A stretch of DNA of 64,000 bases. Origin: Alkalimonas sp. Lineage in GTDB: Bacteria > Pseudomonadota > Gammaproteobacteria > Enterobacterales > Alteromonadaceae. Shown one piece after another: positions 45,145 through 55,153 of this stretch. The position numbers and the translations under genes are program-made. The stretch covers positions 40,509 through 104,508 of the forward strand of contig NZ_JAFIFQ010000006.1 in assembly GCF_020831925.1 (NCBI RefSeq), written 5' to 3'. The notes under the pieces were generated by a model, which did not search any database, was not told the origin of the DNA, and saw only the letters and a list, made by a program, of their open reading frames with translations. Position 1 is the first letter of the stretch, and each line of letters opens with the position of its first letter.

Positions 45145-46178
45145 GGTTACGCGTTCTTGCTGGGCCGACGGCTCTGGCCCATATTCAACAACATGGTTTG
45201 AGAGCAGACGATATCAGCACCCTGGTCGGTGCCAGCGGCGGCCCTAAATGGTTTAGTTTGTTTGGGCTGGATCAGTATTTGGCCGGCGAGTATTTTAAAG
45301 GCCGTCAGCAGCCGCTGCAATTGCTGGGCAGCTCGGCCGGTGCCTGGCGCTTTGCCTGTTACGCTCAGCAGGATCCGGTAGCCGCCAGTCAGCGTTTTTG
45401 TGACGCCTACTCCACTTTGTGTTACCCGGCTAAAGCCAGTAGCAAGGAAATTACCGCCATTTCCATGACGGTGATTGCGCGGGTCTTTCCAGATAGCGAC
45501 AAAATCCGCCAAGTGATCAGTAACCCAGTGTATAAGCTCAACTTTACGGTGGCTCGCGCCAGAGCACTGAACCGCTCGCGCCACAAAATCGGCCAGTTAG
45601 CCGGTTTAAGCCTGACGGCAGCAGCGAATTTAACCAGTCGCAGGCACCTGCGTTTTTTCTTTGAGCGCTGCTTGTTTCATGCGCCTGGCAGTCAGCTGAT
45701 ACAAACGCAGCTGACCGATTTGCCTACCCGCAGAATTGAACTGACCGAACACAACCTGCTACCCGCTCTGCAAGCCAGTGGTTCAATCCCGCTGGTGCTG
45801 GATGCGGTGCAAGACATCCTTGGTGCCGGTAAAGGGTTGTTTTACGATGGCGGCGTCACCGATTACCACTTTGACTGGCCTTTTAGTCAGCAAGGCCTGG
45901 TGCTCTACCCGCATTTTTACCCGCACATAGCTCCCGGCTGGTTCGATAAGTCCTTGCCATGGCGGCGTAAGTTTTCACCGCACTATCACAATGTGGTATT
46001 GCTGTGCCCTTCGCAAAGCTGGATTGCTTCGCTACCGGCTGGCAAGATCCCGGACCGCAAGGATTTCAGACTGCCCGATGCAACAAGGATCCGGCACTGG
46101 CAGGAGGTAATTAGCCGCTCTTTTGAGCTGGCCGAGGATTTTAAAACCGGCAATTACCAATTGGAGCCACTGTACTGA
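45141..46178 (+). CDS. Patatin-like phospholipase
   Basis: A putative lipid acyl hydrolase. The 345-residue protein has an oxyanion-type loop VGASGGPKWFS (about 29-39), the GXSXG nucleophile S65 in LLGSSAGAWR, ALQASGSIPLVLDAV, and the catalytic Asp236 in FYDGGVTDYHFDW. There is no signal peptide, so it should be cytoplasmic or peripheral. It starts in ATGA overlapping the stop of the dGTPase-like gene, so the two are translated together. Why an HD dNTPase is paired with a phospholipase is unclear. Confidence 0.87.
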   Translation: MRLRVLAGPTALAHIQQHGLRADDISTLVGASGGPKWFSLFGLDQYLAGEYFKGRQQPLQLLGSSAGAWRFACYAQQDPVAASQRFCDAYSTLCYPAKASSKEITAISMTVIARVFPDSDKIRQVISNPVYKLNFTVARARALNRSRHKIGQLAGLSLTAAANLTSRRHLRFFFERCLFHAPGSQLIQTQLTDLPTRRIELTEHNLLPALQASGSIPLVLDAVQDILGAGKGLFYDGGVTDYHFDWPFSQQGLVLYPHFYPHIAPGWFDKSLPWRRKFSPHYHNVVLLCPSQSWIASLPAGKIPDRKDFRLPDATRIRHWQEVISRSFELAEDFKTGNYQLEPLY

Positions 46179-46234
46179 ATCTCACCGGGCTATAGCCAGG
46201 ATCCGACTTTGGTGGCCCCAACTGAGCACACGCT

Positions 46235-47527
46235 TTACCGACTGTCCGGGCCAAGCTCCGTGATACTAAAACGGCTTGGTACTACATCAAGTAGAACAAA
46301 AGCAGCGCTGCTATTGTCTTTCATGCCATCCAGATACTGCCAGTAGCCCTGTGTTTTCTCATCCTGACGAAAGCGCAAGGTAAAGCCTACACCTTCGCCC
46401 TGATGAAAGTAACTGACTACTTCACTGGCCCCTTTGTTATCCACCAGGTCAAAACCAATCAGATCTTTCAGTCGGCTGTTGCGGCTAAACACACCGGAAA
46501 CGACCACAGGCTCAGCAATGTTCAGATACTCCTGGCCAATGGTGGCTGATTTAGCCGGGTGCGGCGTGAAGCGATGCTCTGTTACATGGTAGCGATCACC
46601 GCCCTGAATAAAGCTGATACGGACATCCTTGATATGGTAGCCATAAGGATTGTTGATTTTGCGGGCTTCCCGCACATCGATAATGGTTACCCCACCATAG
46701 CCCAAGGCTTCAATTTCCTGTCGCTGTGGGTAGTACACCAAGGCCGCATCTTCATCAATACCGTAGCCTACCGGGAATTGGTCTTTGTGCTGTTGCACCG
46801 CCACCAACAAGCGGCCGAAGCGCGATTTACGATCAAAGTGCTGATCGATGATGCCGTCTTTGAAAAAACCAAGACCAGATCGCAGGATCAAAGGGCCAAC
46901 CTCCTGGTCCTGCATGCCATCGTAACGATCACGAGGTGGCGCTGTCAGTGCATGCCAGGAGTCGCCACCGGCAATCATCACTTCGCTCATCATGGCAGCA
47001 CCGGCACTGGTGCCGGCCACCACGCCCCCCCGCTGGTACAAATCCCTCACCGCCGTTAAGACCGGAGTCGGCTTATTATCCGGCAGCAGGGTTTGAGTTA
47101 TGTTGGTCTGATCGCCGCCTAAAAACCAAACTGCCGTGTATTGCGCTAATGATTGGGCCAATAGTTCATCGTGGCCACCGAGTGCCCACTCACTTTCATC
47201 CACATCCGGTGTACTGCGGTCGTCTTTGACGGCAATAGGCAGCAAGGTGACCTGATCTTTGGTCAGGCCATAATGCACCATGTCGTCACGGAACTGTTCA
47301 AAATAACGCACTGGCTGGCCACTGGCAGCTGGGATCACCGCTATTCGAGCCTGAATAGGCCCACCCGCCAGCTCAATAAAACGCTGATAAACAGCTGCAT
47401 TTGAGGTGCTAAGCGAGCCACCAACCATCACCAGGGCGCCTTTTTCGTTGCTGCGAGGCTCTGGATCTTTTTTAGAACATCCGGCCACTGCCAGGCAGGC
47501 AGCCAGTATCAGGATTGAGTACTTCAC
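46235..47527 (-). CDS. Cyanophycinase-like S51 family lipoprotein
   Basis: Cyanophycinases are S51 serine peptidases that cleave beta-Asp-Arg dipeptides; many homologues have other substrates. The 430-residue protein has a lipoprotein signal (LILAACLAVAGC), GALVMVGGSLST, ARIAVIPAASG, VWFLGGDQTNI, the nucleophile Ser in VVAGTSAGAAMMSEVM and DQHFDRKSRFGRL, which is the usual late motif. The start is GTG at 47527, with GGAG 8 bases upstream. A C-terminal beta domain of about 130 residues follows the catalytic part. It stands alone, divergent from nothing close, downstream of the patatin gene in convergent position. Confidence 0.87.
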   Translation of the reverse strand: MKYSILILAACLAVAGCSKKDPEPRSNEKGALVMVGGSLSTSNAAVYQRFIELAGGPIQARIAVIPAASGQPVRYFEQFRDDMVHYGLTKDQVTLLPIAVKDDRSTPDVDESEWALGGHDELLAQSLAQYTAVWFLGGDQTNITQTLLPDNKPTPVLTAVRDLYQRGGVVAGTSAGAAMMSEVMIAGGDSWHALTAPPRDRYDGMQDQEVGPLILRSGLGFFKDGIIDQHFDRKSRFGRLLVAVQQHKDQFPVGYGIDEDAALVYYPQRQEIEALGYGGVTIIDVREARKINNPYGYHIKDVRISFIQGGDRYHVTEHRFTPHPAKSATIGQEYLNIAEPVVVSGVFSRNSRLKDLIGFDLVDNKGASEVVSYFHQGEGVGFTLRFRQDEKTQGYWQYLDGMKDNSSAAFVLLDVVPSRFSITELGPDSR

Positions 47528-47642
47528 GTTTTTTGCTCCATTGTTATCTTTATGATTTAGCTACCCTGTTGCTTTTATTAGTGGGTATCGGCCTTTAGCC
47601 AGCCAAAATCTTAGCAAAAAAAACGCTTCACTTGCAGCAAAA

Positions 47643-48470
47643 TCACGGTGCTGTTTGCGCGCGGATCTGATCAATGCCTTCGCAAAGCGCTTTGGCACCA
47701 TCCAGGCTGCGCCTGCTAAAGCGGTACATCAAATCAGCATCTACTGTCAGAAACTGCTGTTTTCGTACAGCTTCCAGACTGGAAAAGCGTTGCCATTGTT
47801 CGGTGAGGATAGGCCGAGCACCTTTGGTTGGCTGAATGATCAGCTCTGGATTTGCCAGCATTAACTGTTCAGGTCCAAGCTGCGGATAATCATTGCTATT
47901 AACCGCAAAAGGGTTGTCCGCGCCACAGAGCTCAAGTATCTGCTGGGGCCAGGCTTTATTAGCAATGGTTGAGAGTGGCTGCTGGGACATGGCAAAAAAC
48001 ACCCGCACTGGCGCTTGCTGCTGATAGCGACTACGCAGCGCAGCCAGCTCTTGCTCATAACGCTGGGCCAGTGCTTCTGCCTGTTGCAGATGGCCGGTTA
48101 AAGCTCCCAATTGCCGAAGCTCTTTCGCGACGTCCTCCAGCAGCAGCGGATCAGAATACACCACGGTCACACCCAGTTGCTTTAAGCGGTGCAGATCAGC
48201 CTGCGGATTACCGGTACGCCAGGCAATCACCAGATCGGGCTTTAGTGCCAGTACGGCTTCCAATTGGATGTGCGCATAATTGGCGACACTGGGCAGGGCT
48301 TTGGCCGCTTCCGGGTAGTCACTGAAATCACTCACCGCCACCAGTTGTTCACCTGCACCGATATCAAACAGCAGCTCGGTAATGTGTGGTGCCAGCGCGA
48401 TAATCCGCTCTGGCCTGGCCTGGACTGATGTTGCCAGGCCTATTATCAGTAAGGCCCATAAAAACCGCAT
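47643..48470 (-). CDS. btuF: Cobalamin-binding periplasmic protein BtuF
   Basis: BtuF binds vitamin B12 or cobinamide in the periplasm for the BtuCD importer. The 275-residue protein has a signal peptide (MRFLWALLIIGLATSVQA), RIIALAPHITELLFDIGAG, VAVSDFSDYPEAAKALPSVANY, LEAVLALKPDLVIAWRTGNP and LELCGADNPF, all typical. The start at 48470 is ATG overlapping the cobO stop (TGATG); upstream TTG starts are unlikely. It is last in btuD-btuC-cobO-btuF. Confidence 0.92.
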   Translation of the reverse strand: MRFLWALLIIGLATSVQARPERIIALAPHITELLFDIGAGEQLVAVSDFSDYPEAAKALPSVANYAHIQLEAVLALKPDLVIAWRTGNPQADLHRLKQLGVTVVYSDPLLLEDVAKELRQLGALTGHLQQAEALAQRYEQELAALRSRYQQQAPVRVFFAMSQQPLSTIANKAWPQQILELCGADNPFAVNSNDYPQLGPEQLMLANPELIIQPTKGARPILTEQWQRFSSLEAVRKQQFLTVDADLMYRFSRRSLDGAKALCEGIDQIRAQTAP

Positions 48471-49075
48471 CACCAATCCACGCCCTGCTGCGCCCGAATA
48501 CCGGCATCAAATGCATGCTTGACCACCTGAATATCACTCACAGTATCAGCCATATCCAGCAAGCGGCGGTGGCAGTTGCGGCCCGTTACCACCACATGCT
48601 GGCCTGCGGGGCGCTGGCGAATGCAAGCCAGCACTTCGTCCAGATCCAGATAATGGTAACTAAGCATATAGGTCAGTTCATCCAGTAACACCAGGTCGAT
48701 ACGCTCATCGGCTAAAAAAGCCTTCGCTTGTTGCCAAACACTTTGTGCAGCCGCCATATCTGCGGCTTTATCCTGGGTATCCCAGGTAAAGCCGGTAGCC
48801 ATCACCACAAATGGTACCCCGTGTTGCTGCAACAAATTACGCTCACCACAGGCCCAATCCCCTTTGATAAACTGCACTACTGCAGCTTTATAACCATGGC
48901 CGACTGCGCGGGTAACGGTGCCAAAACCAGCGGTGGATTTGCCTTTGCCATTGCCGGTTAGCACCAACAACAAACCTTTATCGTCGGTTGCTTTGGCGAC
49001 CGCCTGATCGACTTGTTCTTTTAATTGCTGCTGCCGTTGTTGATGGCGCTTTGCTTTGTAATCTTCCGTCATCAT
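48470..49075 (-). CDS. cobO: Cob(I)yrinic acid a,c-diamide adenosyltransferase
   Basis: CobO/BtuR adenosylates corrinoids to make the coenzyme form of B12. The 201-residue protein has P-loop LVLTGNGKGKSTAGFGTVTR, AAVVQFIKGDWACGERNLL, FVVMATGFTWDTQDKAAD, LVLLDELTYMLSYHYLDLDE and VVVTGRNCHRRLLDMADTVS. It lies inside the B12 uptake operon, overlapping btuF and adjoining btuC (its ATG follows the btuC stop directly), which makes salvage of imported corrinoid the likely role. Confidence 0.95.
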   Translation of the reverse strand: MMTEDYKAKRHQQRQQQLKEQVDQAVAKATDDKGLLLVLTGNGKGKSTAGFGTVTRAVGHGYKAAVVQFIKGDWACGERNLLQQHGVPFVVMATGFTWDTQDKAADMAAAQSVWQQAKAFLADERIDLVLLDELTYMLSYHYLDLDEVLACIRQRPAGQHVVVTGRNCHRRLLDMADTVSDIQVVKHAFDAGIRAQQGVDW

Positions 49076-50065
49076 TTATCCAGGTTGTTGTCGTCTAAGT
49101 AACAGCAGAAAAAACACACTGCCGAGCATCGAAGTAATCACACCGAGCGGAATTTCCTGTTGCATCAGTAAACTACGGGCGAAATTATCCACCCAGATTA
49201 GAAAAATGCCTCCGACCAGGGCCGACCCCAGCAACAATGGCAGCATGGTTACACCAAACCATTGCCGAACCAGATGCGGAATCATCAAGCCAACAAAGGC
49301 GATACCACCGCACTGTGCCACGATAAAAGCCGTCACTGCCGAAGTACAGAGCAAAAACAGCAAACGGATCCGGTCAACGGATACCCCAAGCGTACGGGCA
49401 CTTTCGTCATGCAGCAGCATGGCATCCAACTGTCGACGAAACGCCAACCCCAGCAATAGCAAAGCCAGCACGGCTGGGGCGACGATTGCCACCCCTTGCC
49501 AATCGCTTCGGCTTAAGCTGCCCATCAGCCAAAAAATCACCCGGTTCGCTGCAAAAGGCTCGGCGAAGTACAAAATAAAACTACTGATGGCACTGAGCAT
49601 AAAGGACACCGCTACCCCAGCCAGCAACATCACCTGCAGCTGCTGCCAGCCATGACGAATACACACCAATACCACTAAAAATACCGCCAGGCTGGCACCG
49701 GCAAAAGCCGACAGCGCGAGCGGTAATTGCTGCTCTGGGAAAACAATCATGGCTAAACTTGCACCCAGGCCAGCGCCAGCGGTAAGGCCAAATAAATAGG
49801 GATCAGCCAGCGGGTTGCGACTCATGTTTTGCAGCAAAGCACCGCAGATCGCCAGCCCGGCCCCGGCAAAAAATGCCATGGCAATACGTGGCAAGCGAAT
49901 TTGCCAAACAATGGCGTCAAATGTTGGGTCAGCTGCAGTCCCGGTTAGCAGCTGCCACAATTGGCCATAGGATATAGCGGCACTGCCCAGACGAATGCTC
50001 ATTAAGAGGGTTATGATCAGCAGTATCAACGCCAGCAACCAGCGCCAGGGGCTTTGCTTAGTCAT
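49076..50065 (-). CDS. btuC: Vitamin B12 ABC transporter permease BtuC (FecCD family)
   Basis: BtuC is the inner-membrane permease for cobalamin import. The 329-residue protein has about ten transmembrane segments and the FecCD marks WQIRLPRIAMAFFAGAGLAI, GALLQNMSRNPLADPYLFGL, AGAGLGASLAMI, FVGLMIPHLVRQWFG and EIPLGVITSMLGSVFF. Iron-siderophore permeases are in the same family; the adjoining cobO and btuF make B12 the preferred substrate. It overlaps btuD by 8 bases. Confidence 0.9.
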   Translation of the reverse strand: MTKQSPWRWLLALILLIITLLMSIRLGSAAISYGQLWQLLTGTAADPTFDAIVWQIRLPRIAMAFFAGAGLAICGALLQNMSRNPLADPYLFGLTAGAGLGASLAMIVFPEQQLPLALSAFAGASLAVFLVVLVCIRHGWQQLQVMLLAGVAVSFMLSAISSFILYFAEPFAANRVIFWLMGSLSRSDWQGVAIVAPAVLALLLLGLAFRRQLDAMLLHDESARTLGVSVDRIRLLFLLCTSAVTAFIVAQCGGIAFVGLMIPHLVRQWFGVTMLPLLLGSALVGGIFLIWVDNFARSLLMQQEIPLGVITSMLGSVFFLLLLRRQQPG

Positions 50066-50861
50066 GATCCTCTCCCTGGTGCTTCGGGTAGAAATGAATA
50101 ACCGGTCGAGCTAACTCGTCGTGCGCTAACAGCAAACAAGGCTGATGAAATACCCGCGTTAAGCGCTCTGGTGTTAGTACCTGCTCAGCAGGACCAAAGG
50201 CTTGTACCCTGCCCTGATCCAGCAACAGAATATCGTCGCAATAACTGGCCGCCAGATTTAAATCATGCAGGCAACAGACAATAGTGAGATTGAGTTGCCG
50301 GATCAGTTGCAGGATCTGATGCTGATAATGCACATCTAAATGATTGGTGGGCTCGTCCAGTAGCAGTACCTTGGCGTTTTGCACCAGCGCCCGGGCAATA
50401 AAAGCTCGTTGCAGCTCACCACCTGATAGCTCAACCAGCTTTTTGCTTCGAAGCGCCAGTAGACCGGTTTTTTCCAACGCCAACTGCAACTGATGATGAT
50501 CCTGACTGGTGGTTGGATCAAACCAACGTTTGTGGGGCACCAGCCCAAGCATCACCATTTGTTCAGTGGTTAAGTTAAACACCGGGACTGGACTTTGCAT
50601 CACCACCGCCATCTGACGTGCCAGCTCGGCTCGGCGATAGGTGTTGATCCCTTTGTTATGAAACAGCACCTGACCCTGACTCGCCTGGAGCTCACCATAC
50701 AATAACCGCAGTAAGGAGCTCTTACCGGCACCATTGGGACCAACAATACCAAGCGTTCTGCCTGTCATAACGCTGCAGCTTACCTGCTCGAGCACGGTGC
50801 GCTGCCCCAGCTGCAAGGATACATTGTGCAATTGCAACACTGCCGCCACGTTAGGATCCAT
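50058..50861 (-). CDS. btuD: Vitamin B12 ABC transporter ATP-binding protein BtuD
   Basis: BtuD energises the BtuCD importer. The 267-residue protein has Walker A GIVGPNGAGKSSLLRLL, Q-loop VVMQSPVP, signature ELSGGELQRAFIARAL, Walker B VLLLDEPTNHLD and CCLHDLNLAASYCDD. It is first in the operon. The start is not well marked by a ribosome site. Only about 106 bases separate it from the next gene end, too short for a cobalamin riboswitch. Confidence 0.9.
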   Translation of the reverse strand: MDPNVAAVLQLHNVSLQLGQRTVLEQVSCSVMTGRTLGIVGPNGAGKSSLLRLLYGELQASQGQVLFHNKGINTYRRAELARQMAVVMQSPVPVFNLTTEQMVMLGLVPHKRWFDPTTSQDHHQLQLALEKTGLLALRSKKLVELSGGELQRAFIARALVQNAKVLLLDEPTNHLDVHYQHQILQLIRQLNLTIVCCLHDLNLAASYCDDILLLDQGRVQAFGPAEQVLTPERLTRVFHQPCLLLAHDELARPVIHFYPKHQGEDHD

Positions 50862-50924
50862 GATTGAGTTAAGTTGACGGATTGTAACAGAAAACAGTTG
50901 AAACAGGGTGTCGTTTTAAGAAAC

Positions 50925-50949
50925 GAAAAAACCAGCCGGAGCTGGTTTT
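50925..50949 (-). terminator. Rho-independent terminator on the minus strand
   Basis: Stem AAAACCAGC/GCTGGTTTT with a TCCG loop and six T in minus-strand reading, 19 bases after the stop of the small secreted protein gene that ends at 50968. Confidence 0.82.
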
Positions 50950-50967
50950 GTTATAAAACGCGGTTCA

Positions 50968-51366
50968 TTAATTCAATACAGACAACAGCGTTTCATCCAA
51001 GCCCTCAGTGCTAAGAATTTGGACTATAGCCTGACAATGATCGACCGTGAAATCATTGTCTTCAATTTGCTCATTTAACAAAGCCCGGCGGCGCAGCACG
51101 ATCCCCGACAACATGGCTGAATCAAAATCATTCGATGCCTCGATTCGGGCTTGCAGCTTTTCCAACCAGGGATAAAGTTGCGCTTCAGCCTGATAAGCCG
51201 ATTGCCGCACAGCCGGGTGAAAATCCTGACAAGCATTTAAATTCAGCAAATAAAAATTAAGATACCCCGCCACTGTAAGCAACCGGTAATCCTTTGTCGA
51301 GGCTTCGACCTGCCAACTCGCTGTGGCCATTGCTCCGAACACCATCGCTATCAACCATCTTTTCAT
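50968..51366 (-). CDS. Small secreted protein of unknown function
   Basis: I do not recognise it. The 132-residue protein has a signal peptide (MKRWLIAMVFGAMATASWQVEA) and a mainly helical mature part with two cysteines (LNACQDF and VDHCQAI), possibly one disulfide. AAGGGA lies upstream of the ATG. It is a single gene between the second dGTPase-like gene, 111 bases upstream, and the btu operon, with its own terminator. Confidence 0.72.
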   Translation of the reverse strand: MKRWLIAMVFGAMATASWQVEASTKDYRLLTVAGYLNFYLLNLNACQDFHPAVRQSAYQAEAQLYPWLEKLQARIEASNDFDSAMLSGIVLRRRALLNEQIEDNDFTVDHCQAIVQILSTEGLDETLLSVLN

Positions 51367-51477
51367 CGTACGTCATCCCTTGCTTATTGCTGTAGATTCA
51401 ATCTAAACAGAAATCTGTACTTTTTCAATGTTGCCGGCTAAATAAGCACAGTTTTTTAAGTAGTAGCTATGTTGTCG

Positions 51478-52782
51478 TTACAACCGATCAAATACTGAGC
51501 CCATATCCGGGCTAAACACCTTGTGGTACAACTTAATCGCATAACTGTCGGTCATACCGGATACGTAATCACAAATCACCCGCTCTTTATATTCAGACTG
51601 CTGGTAGCGCAACAGCACCGCCGGCGGCAGTAGACGCTCCGGATTATCCCTGAGCACCGCAAAGAGTTTCAGTACTAACTGCTGCCCTTTGTACTCTAGA
51701 GTCTGCACTTCTGGCCGGCGGATCACATGCTTGTAAACAAAATCTTTTAAGATTTGCAGGGTGGCGTTCGCCTCTGCCGATAGTTGCACCTGCAAATCCA
51801 GCAAAGGTGTGGCAAACCGTTGCTGGGCTTCAATGGTTATTTCTGGCAAAAAATAACGGATTAACTTACTGATGGCATGTTTACGTTCGGTGCTCGACTC
51901 TGAGAACAACTTACGGTTGTAAAAATCCAACTCGCGGGAAATCACATCATCACCGCTGAGCCGGCTAAGCACATCGTCTTGCCAGGCACGCTCAGTCACC
52001 AAGCGAAGCGCCAGTACATCTTCTAAGTCATGCACGCCATAGGAAATATCATCAGCCAGCTCCATAATGGCGGTGTCAAAGCCTTTAAAAGCAGCTTTGC
52101 GTTTATCTCCCCGCGGCTCCGTGCTACGAAATAACCGGATATCTTCATCTGGTAAACCAGCCAGGATCCATGCCAGCACAGCTTCATCCTCATCATGGAT
52201 GCACTTGGGTGGTTTATAGCTGTCAATATTGCTGGTAGTTTCCGCCAATTCTATCGGATAGTTGGCCACTTCCCGGTGTAACACCGGGTATTTCAGCACG
52301 CCCAGCATGGTTCGCCGGGTTAGATCCAGCCCATGGTGAGGTGAATACTCACCAAGATGGGCCATCATTCGCAATGTTTGACCATTGCCTTCAAAACCGC
52401 CCATTGAGTGCATGTAATAATTCAGCGCCACTTCGCCGCCATGGCCAAAAGGTGGATGGCCAATGTCGTGCGCCAAGCATATCGCTTCAATCTGGCTCAT
52501 ACTTGGCAGCCAGTTGAGATAATCCTTGTTGGCAGCATAACGTTCACGCAGCTGTTCACAAATACCGGAGCCGATTTGCGCCACTTCCAGCGAATGCGTT
52601 AAGCGGGTACGGTAAAAATCATGCTCCCCAACACCAAGCACCTGGGTTTTTGCTTGCAAACGTCGAAAAGCCTCGCAATGAATAATACGGGCTCTATCGC
52701 GTTGTGCCGCACTGTCACTGGCACCGGAATGAAATTGACTGAACTCATTGCCATCCGGCTGACTTCGTCTGGCTGTCCACAT
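51478..52782 (-). CDS. dGTPase-like HD-domain triphosphohydrolase (copy 2)
   Basis: A second member of the dGTPase family, about 434 residues. It has RTRLTHSLEVAQIGSG, CLAHDIGHPPFGHGGEVALNY, GGFEGNGQTLRMMAHLGEY, HGLDLTRRTMLGVLKYPV and MELADDISYGVHDLEDVLAL. These are close to copy 1 at 43855, though the two differ throughout in their C-terminal halves. I chose ATG at 52782, because GGA sits 7 bases upstream; the alternative ATG at 52794 directly abuts AGG. It is a single gene, divergent from the prolyl oligopeptidase. Confidence 0.9.
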   Translation of the reverse strand: MWTARRSQPDGNEFSQFHSGASDSAAQRDRARIIHCEAFRRLQAKTQVLGVGEHDFYRTRLTHSLEVAQIGSGICEQLRERYAANKDYLNWLPSMSQIEAICLAHDIGHPPFGHGGEVALNYYMHSMGGFEGNGQTLRMMAHLGEYSPHHGLDLTRRTMLGVLKYPVLHREVANYPIELAETTSNIDSYKPPKCIHDEDEAVLAWILAGLPDEDIRLFRSTEPRGDKRKAAFKGFDTAIMELADDISYGVHDLEDVLALRLVTERAWQDDVLSRLSGDDVISRELDFYNRKLFSESSTERKHAISKLIRYFLPEITIEAQQRFATPLLDLQVQLSAEANATLQILKDFVYKHVIRRPEVQTLEYKGQQLVLKLFAVLRDNPERLLPPAVLLRYQQSEYKERVICDYVSGMTDSYAIKLYHKVFSPDMGSVFDRL

Positions 52783-52978
52783 TGTGTCGTCCATCCTGTT
52801 TTTTAAGCCATTTCCAGCCTGACACAGGCAACCAACTTTGGCAACTGCGGCTATCGTAATGGAAAACCACCATCCGCCGGATTTATGCGGCCAGCTACCG
52901 CTTTCGCTAATAGGCTTTATGCAGTTAATTTGTTAACCTTGCTAAAAAACAACAACCACCACTGGAGTCCACCATTTT

Positions 52979-55132
52979 ATGAAGTATGCCGTCCCTCTGC
53001 TTACTGCCGCACTATTAACTGCTTGCGGTGGTGGCCAATCTGTCTCGACTGAACACCATCAGCAAGCGCGCAGCCATAACCTTACCTATCCAGACACGGC
53101 TCGAGGCACTGTGGTTGATAGTTACTTTGGCCAGCAAATTGCTGATCCTTACCGTTGGCTGGAAGATGATCGCAGCAGCGAAACCGAGGCCTGGGTCAAA
53201 GCTCAAAATGAACTGACTTTCTCGTATCTGGAGCAGATCCCTTATCGCGGCGCTATCCGACAACGCTTACAGGACTCATGGAATTTTGAACGTTTAGGCG
53301 CGCCTTTTAAAGAAGGCGACTACACCTATTTTTACCGTAATGATGGCCTGCAAAATCAGTTCGTGTTGTACCGGCAAAAACAGGATGGCGAACCGGAAGT
53401 TTTTCTCGACCCTAATACCTTCAGTGCCGACGGCACCACCTCGATGGCGACCATTCGCTTCTCACGAGATGGTAGCCTGGCCGCTTACGCCATCTCCGAA
53501 GGGGGCAGCGATTGGCGCAAGATTATCGTCATCGATACCCAAACCGGCGAACAAATCGGTGATGTGCTGGTCGATATCAAGTTCAGTGGCATCAGTTGGC
53601 TGGGTAATGAAGGCTTTTATTACTCCAGTTACGATAAACCGGATGGTAGCGAACTATCGGCCATGACGGATCAGCACAAGCTGTATTACCACAAGCTTGG
53701 CACACCGCAATCAGAAGACCGGGTGATCTTCGGTGCGGCTGATGGTGAACAGCACCGCTATGTCGGTGCTACCGTGACTGAGGATGATCGCTACCTGTTG
53801 GTATCTGCCGCAGTTTCGACGTCAGGCAACAAGCTGTTTATCAAAGATCTGAGCAATCCAGAGGCTGGTTTTACCACCATAGTGGATACCACAGCAAACG
53901 ATGTAAACTTCCTGACATCCAAAGATGATCAGTTGTTCTTCGTTACCAACCGCGATGCGCCAAATCGTCGGGTGGTAGTGGCCAACGCAGCCAAGCCACA
54001 ACCAGAACACTGGCAGGAGCTAATCCCACAGACGGAACATGTACTGCGCGCCAGCACCGGTGCCGGCTTCATCTTTGCCAATTACATTGTTGATGCCGTG
54101 GCCAAGGTCAAACAATTTGACTATGCAGGTAAGCTGATTCGTCAGATTGATTTGCCGGGCGTAGGTAGTGCCGGTGGTTTTGGCGGCAAAACCGATGCCG
54201 ACACGCTGTATTTTAGTTTTACCAACTACATCAGCCCGGGCAGTATTTATCAACTGGATCCGCACAGCGGCGAAACCGAGCTGTACAACCGACCAGACAC
54301 TGGTTTTGATCCGGCCAATTACACCTCGGAGCAAGTGTTCTACACCTCAAAAGATGGCACCCGCATCCCAATGATCATCAGCTACCGCAATGATATCAAG
54401 CGAGATGGCAGCAACCCGACTATCCTGTACGGTTATGGTGGCTTTAATGTTAGCCTGACACCGTCGTTCAGCGTCTCCAATGCCGTATGGATGGATATGG
54501 GCGGTATTTATGCTGTAGCCAACATCCGTGGTGGTGGTGAGTACGGTAAAGACTGGCACGATGCCGGCCGCCAGATGAATCGTCAAAATGTGTTCGACGA
54601 CTTCATAGCTGCCGCTGAGTACCTGATTGACAGCAACTACACCAAAGCAGAAAAGCTGGCGATCCGTGGTGGCTCCAATGGTGGCTTGCTGGTTGCTGCA
54701 GCATCTACCCAGCGCCCGGAGCTATTCCAGGTGGCTATCCCGGCCGTTGGGGTACTGGATATGCTGCGTTACCACACTTTCACCGCTGGTGCAGGCTGGG
54801 CTTACGATTACGGCACCGCTGATCAGAGTAAGGAAATGTTCGAATATCTGCTTGGTTACTCGCCGGTACACAACGTACGTGAAGGTGTGAACCATCCAGC
54901 CACCATGGTCACCACGGCCGACCACGATGATCGGGTGGTACCCGCGCACTCGTTCAAATACGTGGCGGAACTGCAAGCAAAAGATGGCGGCAAACATCCG
55001 CAATTGATTCGTATCGATGTAAAAGCTGGCCATGGTGCAGGTATGCCGGTATCGATGATCATTGATCAGGCAGCCGATGTGTTTTCTTTTATTCTGTACA
55101 ACATGGGTTATGACGAGCTGCCACGGCAGTAA
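52979..55132 (+). CDS. Prolyl oligopeptidase family (S9) lipoprotein
   Basis: A serine peptidase cleaving after proline in short peptides. The 717-residue protein has a lipoprotein signal ([13 protein letters not shown]), the N-terminal [18 protein letters not shown], a seven-bladed propeller region and a C-terminal alpha/beta-hydrolase domain with S566 in [13 protein letters not shown], Asp near 650-651 in [14 protein letters not shown] and H685 in AGHGAGM. GGAG precedes the ATG. The location is periplasmic or outer-membrane anchored (inference from the lipobox). Closed by a bidirectional terminator. Confidence 0.94.
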   Translation: MKYAVPLLTAALLTACGGGQSVSTEHHQQARSHNLTYPDTARGTVVDSYFGQQIADPYRWLEDDRSSETEAWVKAQNELTFSYLEQIPYRGAIRQRLQDSWNFERLGAPFKEGDYTYFYRNDGLQNQFVLYRQKQDGEPEVFLDPNTFSADGTTSMATIRFSRDGSLAAYAISEGGSDWRKIIVIDTQTGEQIGDVLVDIKFSGISWLGNEGFYYSSYDKPDGSELSAMTDQHKLYYHKLGTPQSEDRVIFGAADGEQHRYVGATVTEDDRYLLVSAAVSTSGNKLFIKDLSNPEAGFTTIVDTTANDVNFLTSKDDQLFFVTNRDAPNRRVVVANAAKPQPEHWQELIPQTEHVLRASTGAGFIFANYIVDAVAKVKQFDYAGKLIRQIDLPGVGSAGGFGGKTDADTLYFSFTNYISPGSIYQLDPHSGETELYNRPDTGFDPANYTSEQVFYTSKDGTRIPMIISYRNDIKRDGSNPTILYGYGGFNVSLTPSFSVSNAVWMDMGGIYAVANIRGGGEYGKDWHDAGRQMNRQNVFDDFIAAAEYLIDSNYTKAEKLAIRGGSNGGLLVAAASTQRPELFQVAIPAVGVLDMLRYHTFTAGAGWAYDYGTADQSKEMFEYLLGYSPVHNVREGVNHPATMVTTADHDDRVVPAHSFKYVAELQAKDGGKHPQLIRIDVKAGHGAGMPVSMIIDQAADVFSFILYNMGYDELPRQ

Positions 55133-55153
55133 CAGCATGTCCCACCTGTAAAC

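Noticed and set aside
50862..50967. A cobalamin riboswitch before btuD
   Set aside because: About 106 bases, much of it taken by a minus-strand terminator; no B12-box pattern was seen.
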